Assembly: GCA_020637595.1 (NCBI GenBank) | Contig: JACKKE010000014.1 | Coordinates: 29,350-93,349 of the forward strand | Reading direction: 5' to 3' | Length of the DNA: 64,000 nt | Source of the DNA: Rhodobacter sp. | GTDB lineage: Bacteria; Pseudomonadota; Alphaproteobacteria; Rhodobacterales; Rhodobacteraceae | In this document: in pieces, positions 38,284 to 47,193 of the stretch | Numbering within the stretch: the stretch's first letter is position 1 | Layout: each line of letters begins with the position of its first letter | The notes under the pieces: model-generated | What the model was told of the DNA's origin: nothing | Databases searched by the model: none | The model's input: the letters and a program-made list of their open reading frames with translations, nothing else | Program-made: the position numbers and the translations under genes

Positions 38284-38608
38284 GAGCCGGCAGCCGGCGG
38301 GCTCCCGCCAGTCGCCCGAAGGATCCAAGATCCTTCGTCTCCTGTTGGGCCACGCTCGCTTCGCGAGCCTGAAGGAAGGGGGGCTTTGCCCCCCTCTTTG
38401 GCTTACGCAAATTCACCCCCCAGGATATTTGAGACGCAAAGATGAACAGAGCGCGTCTCATCTTTGTGCCCCAATATCCCGGGGGGCAGGCCGAAGGCCG
38501 AAGGGGCAGAGCCGCGTTCCCGCCTGACGCTGAAACCGACACCGCCCGGGTCGCCGCTGGGCGCGACATCACCGAACGGCTGTGCGCGCATGGGTCCGAG
38601 AGGATCCC
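38284..38608. other. Hairpin-rich region between mcd and the MFS gene
   Basis: A 325-nt non-coding stretch containing several stem-loops: GAAGGATC-CAA-GATCCTTC (about 38318-38336), GCTCGC-TTC-GCGAGC, an AAGGGGGG/CCCCCCT hairpin near 38378-38397, and a long inverted repeat at 38416-38486. No gene is seen. The first hairpins probably terminate mcd transcription. Confidence 0.55.
38416..38486. repeat. Long inverted repeat, dispersed intergenic element
   Basis: Left arm 38416-38445 (starting CCCCCCAGGATATTTGAGAC and ending CAAAGATGA) and right arm 38458-38486 (TCATCTTTGTG through CCCGGGGGG) are near-perfect complements around a 12-nt loop. The same sequence in a single arm recurs at 55768-55796, and a related core (TTCATCTTGCC...ATACGC) occurs at 28612-28633 and 43394-43414. 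Confidence 0.65.
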
Positions 38609-39847
38609 ATGTTCGAACGTTCCATTCCCGAATGGCTGCGCCACCCGCCAGCCGCCGCCGCGCGCAAACCCGGCGCGCGGGCTTTCGCCACCCTGTCCGG
38701 CATCGAGGCGATGATTCGCGGCACGCTGCTGTCGGTGTTCCCGCTGGCGATGTATGAGGCGCTGGGCGATGCGCGGACGGTGTCGACGGTCTATTTCGCG
38801 GTCGGGCTGGTGTCGCTGACGGTTGGGTTGTTGCTGCCCTGGATCAACCGGGCGGTGCCGCGACGCTGGCTCTATAGCGCGGGGGCGATGCTCTATGTCC
38901 TTGGCTGCGCAGCCGGGGCTGCCGGCGGTTCCTGGGTGGTGCTGGCGCTCGTTGCCTGCACGCTGGCCACCGTCACCTGCTTCATTTGCCTGAACGCCTA
39001 TGTGCTGGACTATGTCGGCAAGAACGATCTCGGACAGACCGAGACGCTGCGCATGTTCTACAGCGCGCTCAGCTGGACCGCCGGGCCGGTCAGCGGGGTG
39101 GCGCTGATGAAGTTCTGGGCGCCCTTGCCGTTCCTGTTGGGGATGATCTTTGCCGGGATCCTGCTGACGGTGTTCTGGTGGCTGCGTCTGGGCAACGGCA
39201 GGCTGATCCAGAAGGCGCGCGGTCCGGCACCCAATCCGCTGGCCTTTCTCGGCCGGTTCTTTGCCCAGCCCCGGCTGATTGCGGGGTGGCTGTTTGCCGT
39301 GCTGCGGTCCTGCGGGTGGTGGGGCTATATCGTCTACCTGCCGCTTTACGCCGTCGAAAACGGGTTGCCGCAGAGCCTGGGCGGCACGCTGGCGTCGATC
39401 ACCAACGGGTTCTTGTTCGTCACGCCGCTGATGCTGCGCTGGGTGCAGCGGCGCTCGGTGCGGACCGCCGTGCGCACCGGGTTCGCCTGCGCCGCGCTGG
39501 GGTTCGGGCTGGCCGCGCTCAGCCCTCTGCCGGTGGCGGCGGTGGCAAGCCTGTTTGCGGCCTCGGCGTTTCTGATCCTGCTGGATGTGTCGGGGGGCCT
39601 GCCCTTCCTGATGGCGGTCAAGCCCAGTGAGCGCACCGAGATGGCGGCGGTCTATTCCAGCTTCCGTGATGTCTCGGGCATCCTGACCCCGGGGATCGGC
39701 GCGCTGGTGCTGCTGGTTGCGCCGATCCAGGGGATCTTTGCCGTGGTCAGCGTCGGGCTGGCCAGCATGTTCGTGTTGGCCGGGCGGCTGCATCCGCTGT
39801 TGGGCGTCGCGCCAGCCACCCGGCGCAGCCGGCGCGCGGCGGTCTAG
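38609..39847 (+). CDS. Major facilitator superfamily transporter
   Basis: A 412-residue inner-membrane protein with about twelve hydrophobic helices, the normal MFS size. An extramembranous, proline-rich N-terminus (MFERSIPEWLRHPP) precedes the first helix. I see no substrate-specific motif. The ATG at 38609 has GAGG upstream and excludes nine odd residues from the longer frame. Its TAG stop overlaps the recO stop on a shared CTAG (convergent). Confidence 0.8.
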   Translation: MFERSIPEWLRHPPAAAARKPGARAFATLSGIEAMIRGTLLSVFPLAMYEALGDARTVSTVYFAVGLVSLTVGLLLPWINRAVPRRWLYSAGAMLYVLGCAAGAAGGSWVVLALVACTLATVTCFICLNAYVLDYVGKNDLGQTETLRMFYSALSWTAGPVSGVALMKFWAPLPFLLGMIFAGILLTVFWWLRLGNGRLIQKARGPAPNPLAFLGRFFAQPRLIAGWLFAVLRSCGWWGYIVYLPLYAVENGLPQSLGGTLASITNGFLFVTPLMLRWVQRRSVRTAVRTGFACAALGFGLAALSPLPVAAVASLFAASAFLILLDVSGGLPFLMAVKPSERTEMAAVYSSFRDVSGILTPGIGALVLLVAPIQGIFAVVSVGLASMFVLAGRLHPLLGVAPATRRSRRAAV

Positions 39848-40563
39848 GCAAAGCGGGCGGCGAGGCGGGCCCGGGCCTCGGGCAGGGGTTTGTGCCCCAG
39901 TTCGGGCGCCAGCACCTCGGCCAGGAAATGCCCGGTGGTGCGCAGCCCCTGGGCCATCTGGGCGCGGTCGTCCGGCGCCTCGGGGTGCACCAGCAGATCG
40001 GGCAGCGGCAGCAGCCGGTCGGCATAGATCCCCGCCCCCGCCGCCGTCACCGCCCGCCCGCTTTTCGGCGAGACATAGGCCAGCCCCTCGGTTGCCCCGG
40101 TCACCGCGCATTCCGTCAGATCGAGGCCAAAGCCGGTTTCCTCGAGCAACACGCGCTCGAACAGCAGATAGGCGCCGTGCCAGGCCTCGCCCCCCGCCAT
40201 CCGGTCCAGCAGCAGCTCGACCACACGGAAAAGCCGCGGATGGGGGGCGCGTTCGGGCAGGGCAAAGACGGTCAGCGCACAAAGCGCGTTCAGTGCCGCC
40301 AGCCGGTCGGCATCGGCCATCAGCGCGGCGGCGCGAAGGCGCAAGGGCTCGACGGTGAAATGCCCCAGATGGTCATCGAGCCGTGCGCGCCAGGCCAGTT
40401 GCAACTGCGCGCCCGGCTGCAGCACCGGGGCCATACGCCGCCCCGTGCCGCCGCGCACGACGCCCTTCCACAACCCGCGGTCGGGCGTCAGCACCTCGAT
40501 GATTGCCGCGCTTTCGCCGTGGGGACGCGCGAGCAGCAGGATGCCTTCGCCCGTCCAGTCCAT
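39844..40563 (-). CDS. recO: DNA repair protein RecO
   Basis: A 239-residue RecO, which loads RecA on SSB-coated DNA together with RecR (also encoded here at 52947). The N-terminal OB-fold starts WTGEGILLLARPHGESAAIIEVLT, and helical middle and C-terminal parts follow. The zinc-binding Cys pattern of some RecOs is not obvious, as often in alphaproteobacteria. 4 nt downstream of purD; convergent with the MFS gene. Confidence 0.9.
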   Translation of the reverse strand: MDWTGEGILLLARPHGESAAIIEVLTPDRGLWKGVVRGGTGRRMAPVLQPGAQLQLAWRARLDDHLGHFTVEPLRLRAAALMADADRLAALNALCALTVFALPERAPHPRLFRVVELLLDRMAGGEAWHGAYLLFERVLLEETGFGLDLTECAVTGATEGLAYVSPKSGRAVTAAGAGIYADRLLPLPDLLVHPEAPDDRAQMAQGLRTTGHFLAEVLAPELGHKPLPEARARLAARFA

Positions 40564-40567
40564 GCGG

Positions 40568-41830
40568 TTACAGCGCCCGCCAGCCGATGTCGCGACGGCA
40601 AAACCCGCCCGGCCAGTCGATCGCATCGACCATCGCATAGGCGCGGGCATGGGCCTCGGCCAGGGTCGCGCCGCGCGCCGTGACGTTCAGGACGCGCCCG
40701 CCATTGGCCAGAACCGCGCCATGCTCGTCCCTGGTGCCCGCGTGGAACACCATGTTGAAACTGTCTTCGGGCAGGGCGTCCAGGCCCTTGATCTCGGTGC
40801 CTTTTTGATAGGCGCCGGGATAGCCCTGCGCGGCCATCACCACGGTCATCGCGTGATCGTCGGCCCAGTTGACGCGGGCCTCGGTCAGGCGCCCCTCGGC
40901 GCAGGCCAGCAGCAGGTCCAGCGCCTGCGCGCCCAGCCGCAGCATCAGCACCTGGCATTCCGGGTCGCCAAAGCGGACGTTGTATTCCACCAGCCGCGCG
41001 CGCCCGTCCTTGATCATCAGCCCGGCATAGAGGACGCCCTGATAGGGCGTTCCGCGCCGCGCCATCTCGACCATGCAGGGGCGCACGATCTCATCCAGCG
41101 CCTGCTGCGCGATGGCGTCGGTCAGCACCGGCGCGGGCGAATAGGCGCCCATGCCGCCGGTGTTCGGCCCGGTGTCACCCTCGCCCACGCGCTTGTGGTC
41201 CTGGGCGGTGCCGATCGGCAGGCAGGTCTCGCCGTCGACCAGGACGAAGAACGACGCCTCCTCGCCCTCCATGAATTCCTCGATCACCACCTCGGCCCCG
41301 GCGGCACCGAATGCGCCCCCGAACATGTCGTCAAGCGCGGCCAGCGCCTCGTCCATCGTCGCGGGAATGATCACGCCCTTGCCGGCGGCCAGCCCGTCGG
41401 CCTTGATGACGATCGGCAGCCCCTGCGCCTGAACATAGGCGCGTGCCGCCGCCAGATCGGTGAAATGCGCATATCCCGCGGTGGGCGCGCCGGCCGCGTC
41501 GCAGACCTCCTTGGTGAAGGACTTCGACGCCTCCAGCCGTGCCGCCGCCGCCGAGGGGCCGAAGCACGCGATCCCCGCCGCGCGCAGCGCATCGGCCACG
41601 CCGGCGGCCAAAGGCGCCTCGGGGCCGATCACCACGAAATCAATCGCGTTTTCCTCGCAGAAGGTGACCACCAGCGCGCCATCCTCGGCGTTCAGGCTGG
41701 CGCATTCGGCAATCGCGGCGATCCCGGCGTTGCCCGGCGCGACGATCAATCGGTCGCATTTGGGGTTTTGCTTGATCGCCCAGGCCAGCGCATGCTCGCG
41801 CCCGCCGCCCCCAAGAACCAGAATGTTCAT
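40568..41830 (-). CDS. purD: Phosphoribosylamine-glycine ligase
   Basis: A 420-residue GARS enzyme of purine biosynthesis, with the N-terminal VLGGGGREHALAWA, the ATP-grasp core (KADGLAAGKGV) and the signature RFGDPECQVLM. Length is typical. It is divergent from xseA across a 67-nt gap and is followed by recO on the same strand after 4 nt. Confidence 0.97.
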   Translation of the reverse strand: MNILVLGGGGREHALAWAIKQNPKCDRLIVAPGNAGIAAIAECASLNAEDGALVVTFCEENAIDFVVIGPEAPLAAGVADALRAAGIACFGPSAAAARLEASKSFTKEVCDAAGAPTAGYAHFTDLAAARAYVQAQGLPIVIKADGLAAGKGVIIPATMDEALAALDDMFGGAFGAAGAEVVIEEFMEGEEASFFVLVDGETCLPIGTAQDHKRVGEGDTGPNTGGMGAYSPAPVLTDAIAQQALDEIVRPCMVEMARRGTPYQGVLYAGLMIKDGRARLVEYNVRFGDPECQVLMLRLGAQALDLLLACAEGRLTEARVNWADDHAMTVVMAAQGYPGAYQKGTEIKGLDALPEDSFNMVFHAGTRDEHGAVLANGGRVLNVTARGATLAEAHARAYAMVDAIDWPGGFCRRDIGWRAL

Positions 41831-41897
41831 CGCTCACCCCTTGGCCGCCGTTGGGGGGCGTTCTAAGGTCTGCAGCGAAACGATACAAGCAAGACCG

Positions 41898-43388
41898 ATG
41901 GACCTGATCGACGACGACCCCCGCGCACCCGGCGACAATGCGCATGATTTCACCGTCTCCGACCTCGCCGGGGCAGTGAAACGCACGCTCGAAGGCGAAT
42001 TCGGCCGTATCCGCGTGCGCGGTGAGGTCGGGCGGGTGGTGATCGCGCGCACCGGGCACATGTATTTCGACCTCAAGGACCAGAACGCGGTGATCGCCGC
42101 GGTCAGCTGGAAGGGCCAGGTCGCCCGCATGACGATCCGCCCCGAGGAAGGGATGGAGGTCATCGCCACCGGCCGGCTGACCACCTACGCGCCGCAGTCG
42201 AAATACCAGCTGCAGGTCGAGAACGTCGAGCCGGCGGGCGCGGGCGCGCTGATGGCGATGCTCGAGGCGCGCAAAAAGGCACTGGCCGCCGAAGGGCTGT
42301 TCGACGCCGCCCGCAAACGTCCGATCCCCTATCTGCCGCAGGTGATCGGTGTCATCACCTCGCCCTCGGGCGCGGTGATCCGCGACATCCTGCACCGCCT
42401 GGCCGACCGCTTTCCGCGCCGGGTCATCGTCTGGCCCGTGGCCGTGCAGGGCGAGCGGTGCCCGGCCGAGGTGGTGCGCGCGATCCAGGGCTTCAACGCG
42501 CTCGAACCCGGCGGCCCGGTGCCGCGCCCCGATGTGCTGATCGTCGCCCGCGGCGGCGGCTCGATCGAGGATCTGTGGGGCTTCAACGACGAAGCGGTGG
42601 TGCGCGCCGCCGCCGCCAGTCAGATCCCGCTGATCTCGGCCGTCGGCCACGAAACCGACACCACGCTGATCGACTACGCCTCGGACCTGCGCGCACCCAC
42701 CCCCACCGCTGCCGCGGAACTGGCGGTGCCGGTGCGCGCCGACCTGATGGCGGATGTGGCGACGCTGGGCGCGCGGCTGCATCGCGCCGGCAGCGGCGGC
42801 GTGCAGGCCCGCGACCAGCGGCTGCGCGACCTCGCCCGCGCCCTGCCCCGGCCCGAGGCCCTGCTGGCCACACCCGCGCAACGCTTCGACCGCGCCGCCG
42901 ACCGCTTTGCCGGCTCGCTGCGCGCGCTTGCGCAACGCAAGGCGCTCGACCTCGGCCGCGCCGCCTCCGGCCTGCGCCCGGGCCTGCTGCGTGACCGGCT
43001 GGAGAGGCGCGCCGATCAGCTCGCGCGCCTCGCCCCCCGGCTCGCGCCGGCACTGACCACCGGCACCCGGCGCAAGGCCGAACGCCTCGCCGCCACCCGC
43101 CTGCCCCACCAGCTGATGCGCCAGCGCCTCGACCGGCTGGCCGACCGGCTCGCCAGCCTCGACCGGATGCGCCAGACGCTGGGCTGGCGTGAAACCCTGG
43201 CGCGCGGTTTTGCGGTGATCCGCACGCCCGAGGGCCAGGCGCTGACCTCGGCCGCCGCCGCCCGCCGCGAGGCCCATGTCACCATCGAGATGCACGACGG
43301 CACCCTGGACGCGGCTCCGCTCGGCGCCGCCCCGAAACCCCGCCGCAAACCCGCCGACCCCGGCCCCGATCAGGGATCCCTGTTCTGA
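41898..43388 (+). CDS. xseA: Exodeoxyribonuclease VII large subunit
   Basis: A 496-residue XseA. The N-terminal OB-fold (FTVSDLAGAVKRTLEGEFG, GHMYFDLKD) is followed by the catalytic domain (GVITSPSGAVIRDILHR; RGGGSIEDLW; GHETDTTLIDYASDLRAPTPTAAAE, split here by position) and an Arg/Leu-rich coiled-coil region. The ATG at 41898 follows AAGCAAGACCG, a weak ribosome site. The small subunit xseB is not adjacent. Confidence 0.95.
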   Translation: MDLIDDDPRAPGDNAHDFTVSDLAGAVKRTLEGEFGRIRVRGEVGRVVIARTGHMYFDLKDQNAVIAAVSWKGQVARMTIRPEEGMEVIATGRLTTYAPQSKYQLQVENVEPAGAGALMAMLEARKKALAAEGLFDAARKRPIPYLPQVIGVITSPSGAVIRDILHRLADRFPRRVIVWPVAVQGERCPAEVVRAIQGFNALEPGGPVPRPDVLIVARGGGSIEDLWGFNDEAVVRAAAASQIPLISAVGHETDTTLIDYASDLRAPTPTAAAELAVPVRADLMADVATLGARLHRAGSGGVQARDQRLRDLARALPRPEALLATPAQRFDRAADRFAGSLRALAQRKALDLGRAASGLRPGLLRDRLERRADQLARLAPRLAPALTTGTRRKAERLAATRLPHQLMRQRLDRLADRLASLDRMRQTLGWRETLARGFAVIRTPEGQALTSAAAARREAHVTIEMHDGTLDAAPLGAAPKPRRKPADPGPDQGSLF

Positions 43389-43393
43389 GCCCT

Positions 43394-43414
43394 TTCATCT
43401 TGCCAAAAATACGC
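43394..43414 (+). repeat. Half copy of the dispersed intergenic element after xseA
   Basis: TTCATCTTGCC followed by AAAAATACGC, matching the right arm at 28612-28633 apart from a few bases in the middle. It starts 5 nt after the xseA stop and has no second arm. Confidence 0.5.
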
Positions 43415-43535
43415 AAAGACCTGCCGTCTCCAACCGAACACGAACGACCGGGGTGCACACCCCGCCTTTCCCGTCGCCGGTTGCAACGCGCGGCGATGAT
43501 GGGCATATAGGGCGCGATCCCAAGGGGTGTTGCCA

Positions 43536-44495
43536 ATGAATTACCTGGAATTCGAAAAACCGCTGGCCGAGATCGAGGGCAAGGCGGCCGAGCTGCGCGC
43601 AATGGCCCGCAACAACCCCGAGATGGATGTCGAGAAAGAGGCCGAGGCGCTGGACCGCAAGGCCGAGACGATCCTCGCCGATCTCTACAAAACCCTGACG
43701 CCCTGGCGCAAATGCCAGGTCGCGCGCCACCCCGACCGGCCGCATTGCAAGGACTATATCGACGCCCTGTTCACCGAGTTCACGCCGCTGGCAGGTGACC
43801 GCAACTTTGCCGACGATCAGGCGATCATGGGCGGGCTGGCGCGGTTCAGGGACCGTCCCGTGGTGGTGATCGGCCAGGAAAAGGGCGCCGACACCAAGTC
43901 CCGCATCGAGCGCAATTTCGGCATGGCCCGCCCCGAGGGGTATCGCAAGGCAATCCGCCTGATGGATCTGGCCGACCGCTTCGGCCTGCCGGTGGTGACG
44001 CTGGTCGACACCCCCGGCGCCTATCCCGGCAAGGGTGCCGAGGAACGCGGCCAGGCCGAGGCCATCGCCCGCTCGACCGAGAAATGCCTGCAGATCGGCG
44101 TGCCGATGATCTCGGTGGTGATCGGCGAAGGCGGCTCGGGCGGCGCCGTGGCGCTGGCCACGGCCGACAAGATCCTGATGCTGGAGCATTCGGTCTATTC
44201 GGTGATCTCCCCCGAGGGCTGTGCCTCGATCCTGTGGAAGGACGCCGAGAAGATGCGCGAGGCCGCCGAGGCACTGCGGCTGACCGCGCAGGATCTGCTG
44301 AAACTGGGCGTGATCGACCATATCATCACCGAACCCAAGGGCGGCGCCCAGCGCGATCGCAAGGCGGCGATCGATTCGGTGGGCAAGGCCGTCGCCGCCC
44401 AGCTCAAGGCGCTGTCGAACCAGGGCGGGGCCGAGCTGATCGCCGCCCGCCGGCGCAAGTTTCTGGACATGGGCCGCAAAGGGCTGGCGGCGTAA
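43536..44495 (+). CDS. accA: Acetyl-CoA carboxylase carboxyltransferase alpha subunit
   Basis: A 319-residue AccA, the alpha half of the carboxyltransferase that makes malonyl-CoA for fatty-acid synthesis. Crotonase-like core with GARPEG-like MARPEGYRKA, LVDTPGAYPG, GEGGSGGA and SPEGCASILWKD motifs. AAGGGGTG precedes the ATG at 43536; an in-frame GTG three codons earlier is less likely. Followed by the four-palindrome array at 44505. Confidence 0.98.
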   Translation: MNYLEFEKPLAEIEGKAAELRAMARNNPEMDVEKEAEALDRKAETILADLYKTLTPWRKCQVARHPDRPHCKDYIDALFTEFTPLAGDRNFADDQAIMGGLARFRDRPVVVIGQEKGADTKSRIERNFGMARPEGYRKAIRLMDLADRFGLPVVTLVDTPGAYPGKGAEERGQAEAIARSTEKCLQIGVPMISVVIGEGGSGGAVALATADKILMLEHSVYSVISPEGCASILWKDAEKMREAAEALRLTAQDLLKLGVIDHIITEPKGGAQRDRKAAIDSVGKAVAAQLKALSNQGGAELIAARRRKFLDMGRKGLAA

Positions 44496-44504
44496 ACCGG
44501 GAGG

Positions 44505-44600
44505 ACGCCCGTTCGAACGGGCGTGAGAAACGCGGTTTGCAAACCGCGTGAAACGGCGCGTCGACGCGCCGTCCTTCAAGGGCCGTCGACGGCCCTTTTT
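44505..44600 (+). repeat. Four tandem perfect 20-bp palindromes after accA; the last is a terminator
   Basis: Four different perfect palindromes lie in line: ACGCCCGTTCGAACGGGCGT (44505-44524), ACGCGGTTTGCAAACCGCGT (44530-44549), ACGGCGCGTCGACGCGCCGT (44553-44572) and AAGGGCCGTCGACGGCCCTT (44578-44597), separated by 5, 3 and 5 nt. Each can fold as an 8-bp stem with a 4-nt loop. The last runs into TTTTT and is a good intrinsic terminator for accA. The arms are unrelated in sequence between units, so this is not a copied repeat. Confidence 0.8.
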
Positions 44601-44603
44601 CCG

Positions 44604-45206
44604 TCACCACATCGTCTCGGCCGCGCGTGCGCCCCAGGCCGCATCATATCCTTTGCCGTCAAACGCGCCCTCGGTCAGCTCGATCAGGAAATCGCCAACC
44701 GTGGGCAGCCCCACCGCGTCGTTGCGGTTCCACAGATCGGCGCGGATCAGAGCCCGGGCGCATTGCGAATAGACCTCGGCGATGGCGACGACGATCACCG
44801 TGCGTGGATGGCGTCCCTTCTGCTCGAACCGGCCGGTCAGCGCCGGATCGGCGCTGAGCCGCGCGGTGCCGTTCACCCGGATCAGCGTCGTCGATCCCGG
44901 CACCAGAAAGCTCAGCGAGATCCGCCCGTCGCGGACGATGTTCCTCAGCGTGTCGATCCGGTTGTTGCCGCGCCAGTCGGGCAGCGCCAGCGTGCCGGGG
45001 TCGAGTTCCAGCACCACCGGGCCGTCGTCGCCGCGCGGCGAGCAGTCGGTCCCCTCGGGGCCCACGGTCGCCACCAGGCAAAACCGCGAACGGGCGATCC
45101 ATGCACGATAGGCCGGGGTCAGCCGCTGCGCGACCTTGATCAGCGCGGCTTCGGGCGGGGTGCCATAGAGCGCCTCCAGTTCAGCCTCGGTGGTGATCCA
45201 GCCCAT
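44604..45206 (-). CDS. Pyridoxamine 5'-phosphate oxidase-family flavin-binding protein
   Basis: A 200-residue split-barrel protein of the PNPOx-like family (FMN or F420 binding). It has the family's IARSRFCLVATVGPEG strand, then SPRGDDGPVVLE, RIDTLRNIVRDGRISLSFLVPG and a conserved LRVNGTA-like VNGTARLSA segment. The substrate is unknown. The start at 45206 has GGGAGGG upstream; the longer frame to 45323 runs into the TfoX gene region. It is convergent with accA. Confidence 0.85.
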   Translation of the reverse strand: MGWITTEAELEALYGTPPEAALIKVAQRLTPAYRAWIARSRFCLVATVGPEGTDCSPRGDDGPVVLELDPGTLALPDWRGNNRIDTLRNIVRDGRISLSFLVPGSTTLIRVNGTARLSADPALTGRFEQKGRHPRTVIVVAIAEVYSQCARALIRADLWNRNDAVGLPTVGDFLIELTEGAFDGKGYDAAWGARAAETMW

Positions 45207-45225
45207 CGGCGCGCCCTCCCCGGGG

Positions 45226-45555
45226 TCAGCGTTTACGCGGTTTCTTCGGTTTCGGCGCGGGCAGGTCGTCGAAGACCGCGCGCAGCGCGCGGGCCAGCAC
45301 CTCGGGGTCATCCAGCAACGCATCCGCGACGATATGCGGTTTCGCGCCAGGATAGGGCGCGCCCAGTTCCGGCGCGTCGATCACGCCGCGCGCACCCGGC
45401 GTATCCTTGAGAAACAGCGTATCGTCGCAGATCAGCGCCACGACCTTGTCGTCGCAATAAAGCGCGTATTCCCCGAACATCGCCCGGGTCCGCACCACGC
45501 CGGCCCCGGCGGCAGCCTCAACGATATGCTCGACGGTGCTGCGCTGGGTGGCCAT
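45226..45555 (-). CDS. TfoX N-terminal domain protein
   Basis: A 109-residue protein with only the TfoX N-terminal domain (RTRAMFGEYALYCDDKVVALICDDTLFLK region). In gammaproteobacteria TfoX controls competence, but stand-alone N-terminal-domain proteins are widespread and uncharacterised. The C-terminus is Lys/Arg-rich (KPKKPRKR). The ATG at 45555 lies 1 nt after the plsC stop, so it belongs to the ftsE-ftsX-plsC transcript. Confidence 0.85.
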   Translation of the reverse strand: MATQRSTVEHIVEAAAGAGVVRTRAMFGEYALYCDDKVVALICDDTLFLKDTPGARGVIDAPELGAPYPGAKPHIVADALLDDPEVLARALRAVFDDLPAPKPKKPRKR

Positions 45556-45556
45556 C

Positions 45557-46303
45557 TCAACCCTCGCGCAGATCGGGGATGGCAAAGCCCGCTTCGGCCA
45601 TCAGCCGGTTCGAATGCCCCTCGACCTCGCGCTGGATCTCTTCGAGGAAGGCGCGTTTGGCCAGGCCCGGCTCGACCGTCGGCAGGAATTCGATCACCGC
45701 CAGCCCCGGCTGGCGATAGATCCGCCGGCGCGGCCAGAACACGCCGACGTTGCAGGCGACCGGCACCACCGGCGCGCCCAGTTCCTCATAGAGCACCGCC
45801 ACGCCGACCTTGTAGTCGTGCTGCGCCCCCGGCGCGACGCGGGTGCCCTGCGGAAAGATGATCAGCTGCCCCGGCTCCTGGCTGCCCGAGTTCACGCGCT
45901 CGACCATCGCCTTGATCGCCGCACCGCGCCGGCCGCGGTCAACCGGAACGCAACCGATCCTGAGCGCATACCAGCCGACGATGGGCGCCCAGATCAGTTG
46001 CTTCTTCATAATGAACTTGGGCCGCGGCAGGACGGAACACAGCATGATGATGTCAAAGAAGCTCTGATGCTTGGCGGCGATCATCACCTCGCCCACGGGC
46101 ACCTCGCCACGCACCTCGGACCGCAAGCCGATCATCCAGGACGCCGTCCAGCGCACCCAGCCGCACCACAGATGCACCGCGGCAAAGGCCCCACGGCGGT
46201 CAAACAGCGCCCAGGGCGCCAGCGCCACCGACAGGATCACCATCATCCCGTAGACCTGCGCGGCAAAGAGCAGCGAGCGCAGCCATTGAATCGCAAATGC
46301 CAT
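45557..46303 (-). CDS. plsC: 1-acyl-sn-glycerol-3-phosphate acyltransferase
   Basis: A 248-residue membrane-bound acyltransferase making phosphatidic acid. One N-terminal hydrophobic helix, the catalytic HX4D motif as HQSFFD (His79, Asp84), and the glycerol-phosphate-binding motif FPQGTR (150-155; Gln where many have Glu). It shares one base with the ftsX stop and is followed immediately by the TfoX-like gene. Confidence 0.93.
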   Translation of the reverse strand: MAFAIQWLRSLLFAAQVYGMMVILSVALAPWALFDRRGAFAAVHLWCGWVRWTASWMIGLRSEVRGEVPVGEVMIAAKHQSFFDIIMLCSVLPRPKFIMKKQLIWAPIVGWYALRIGCVPVDRGRRGAAIKAMVERVNSGSQEPGQLIIFPQGTRVAPGAQHDYKVGVAVLYEELGAPVVPVACNVGVFWPRRRIYRQPGLAVIEFLPTVEPGLAKRAFLEEIQREVEGHSNRLMAEAGFAIPDLREG

Positions 46304-47193
46304 CAGCTCTCTCTCCTCAGAACGCGGAACGCGGCGGTGCGGGTCGCGGCCCAGGCGATCAGCCCCGCCAGCGGCGGAATCACCAGCGGCAGGAACCAGC
46401 CGGCGCCCTGGAACCCCAGCCCGGTCAGAAAGCCGGACTCGCCGGCCACCGGCAACAGCGCAAAGGCCGCGACGCCCAGAACCGTGCCACCTGCCGCGCC
46501 GATCAGCGCCCGCAGCGTGAAGCGCCGCACAAAGGCACGGGCGATGAAGGCATCGCGCGCGCCCACCAGCCGCAGCACCCGGATCACCTGCACATTGGCC
46601 GCCAGCGAGAACCCGGCGGCGAGCGTGATCATCGCCGCCATCGCCCCGGCGATCAGCACCACCGAAACCCAGGCCAGCCCGCGCAGGCTGGCCGCCGCGG
46701 CCACCAAGGGCCGCCGCCAGCGCGTGTGATCGTCCAGCACCGCGCCTGGCGCCTCGGTCGACAGGCGCAGGCGCAGCCCGGCGGCGTCGAACCCCTCGGG
46801 TGTTTCGATGATCTCGATCAGCCGCGGCAGCGCGAGGTTTTCCACCGGCAGGTCCGGCCCGAACCAGGGTTCCAGCAAGGCGCGCTGCTCGTCGATATCC
46901 AGAACCCGCGTCGAGACGACGCCGGGCGTGGTGCGCAGGATTTCCAGCACCGCCGCGGTCTGCGCGCCGATCTCGGAAGGGGCGGCCGACAGGCGCAGCG
47001 TCGCGCTTTGCGACAGGGTATCCGACCAGCGTTGCGCCAGCTGCCCCGACGACAGCGACAGCGCCAGGGCAAACACCGCGAGGAACGCCATCGCCCCGGC
47101 GGTCAGCGTCGTCAGCACCGTGGTATAGCCCGAGGATGGCACCACCTTGCCCGCATCATCGAAGCGCACGCGCAGGATCTCGACAAAACTCAC
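46303..47193 (-). CDS. ftsX: Cell division protein FtsX
   Basis: A 296-residue FtsX-like permease: an N-terminal membrane helix (about 27-48), a periplasmic domain, and three C-terminal helices. With FtsE it controls septal peptidoglycan hydrolases. Sequence conservation is low, as usual, but position directly after ftsE (4-nt overlap) makes the call secure. Confidence 0.9.
   Translation of the reverse strand: MSFVEILRVRFDDAGKVVPSSGYTTVLTTLTAGAMAFLAVFALALSLSSGQLAQRWSDTLSQSATLRLSAAPSEIGAQTAAVLEILRTTPGVVSTRVLDIDEQRALLEPWFGPDLPVENLALPRLIEIIETPEGFDAAGLRLRLSTEAPGAVLDDHTRWRRPLVAAAASLRGLAWVSVVLIAGAMAAMITLAAGFSLAANVQVIRVLRLVGARDAFIARAFVRRFTLRALIGAAGGTVLGVAAFALLPVAGESGFLTGLGFQGAGWFLPLVIPPLAGLIAWAATRTAAFRVLRRES

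Noticed and set aside
44536..44543. TTTGCAAA in the second palindrome after accA
   Set aside because: It is simply the centre of a perfect hairpin in a 3' region, not upstream of a gene, so it is unlikely to be a regulator site.
44505..44597. CRISPR array
   Set aside because: Although regularly spaced, the four units differ in sequence and the gaps are 3-5 nt; there are no cas genes.
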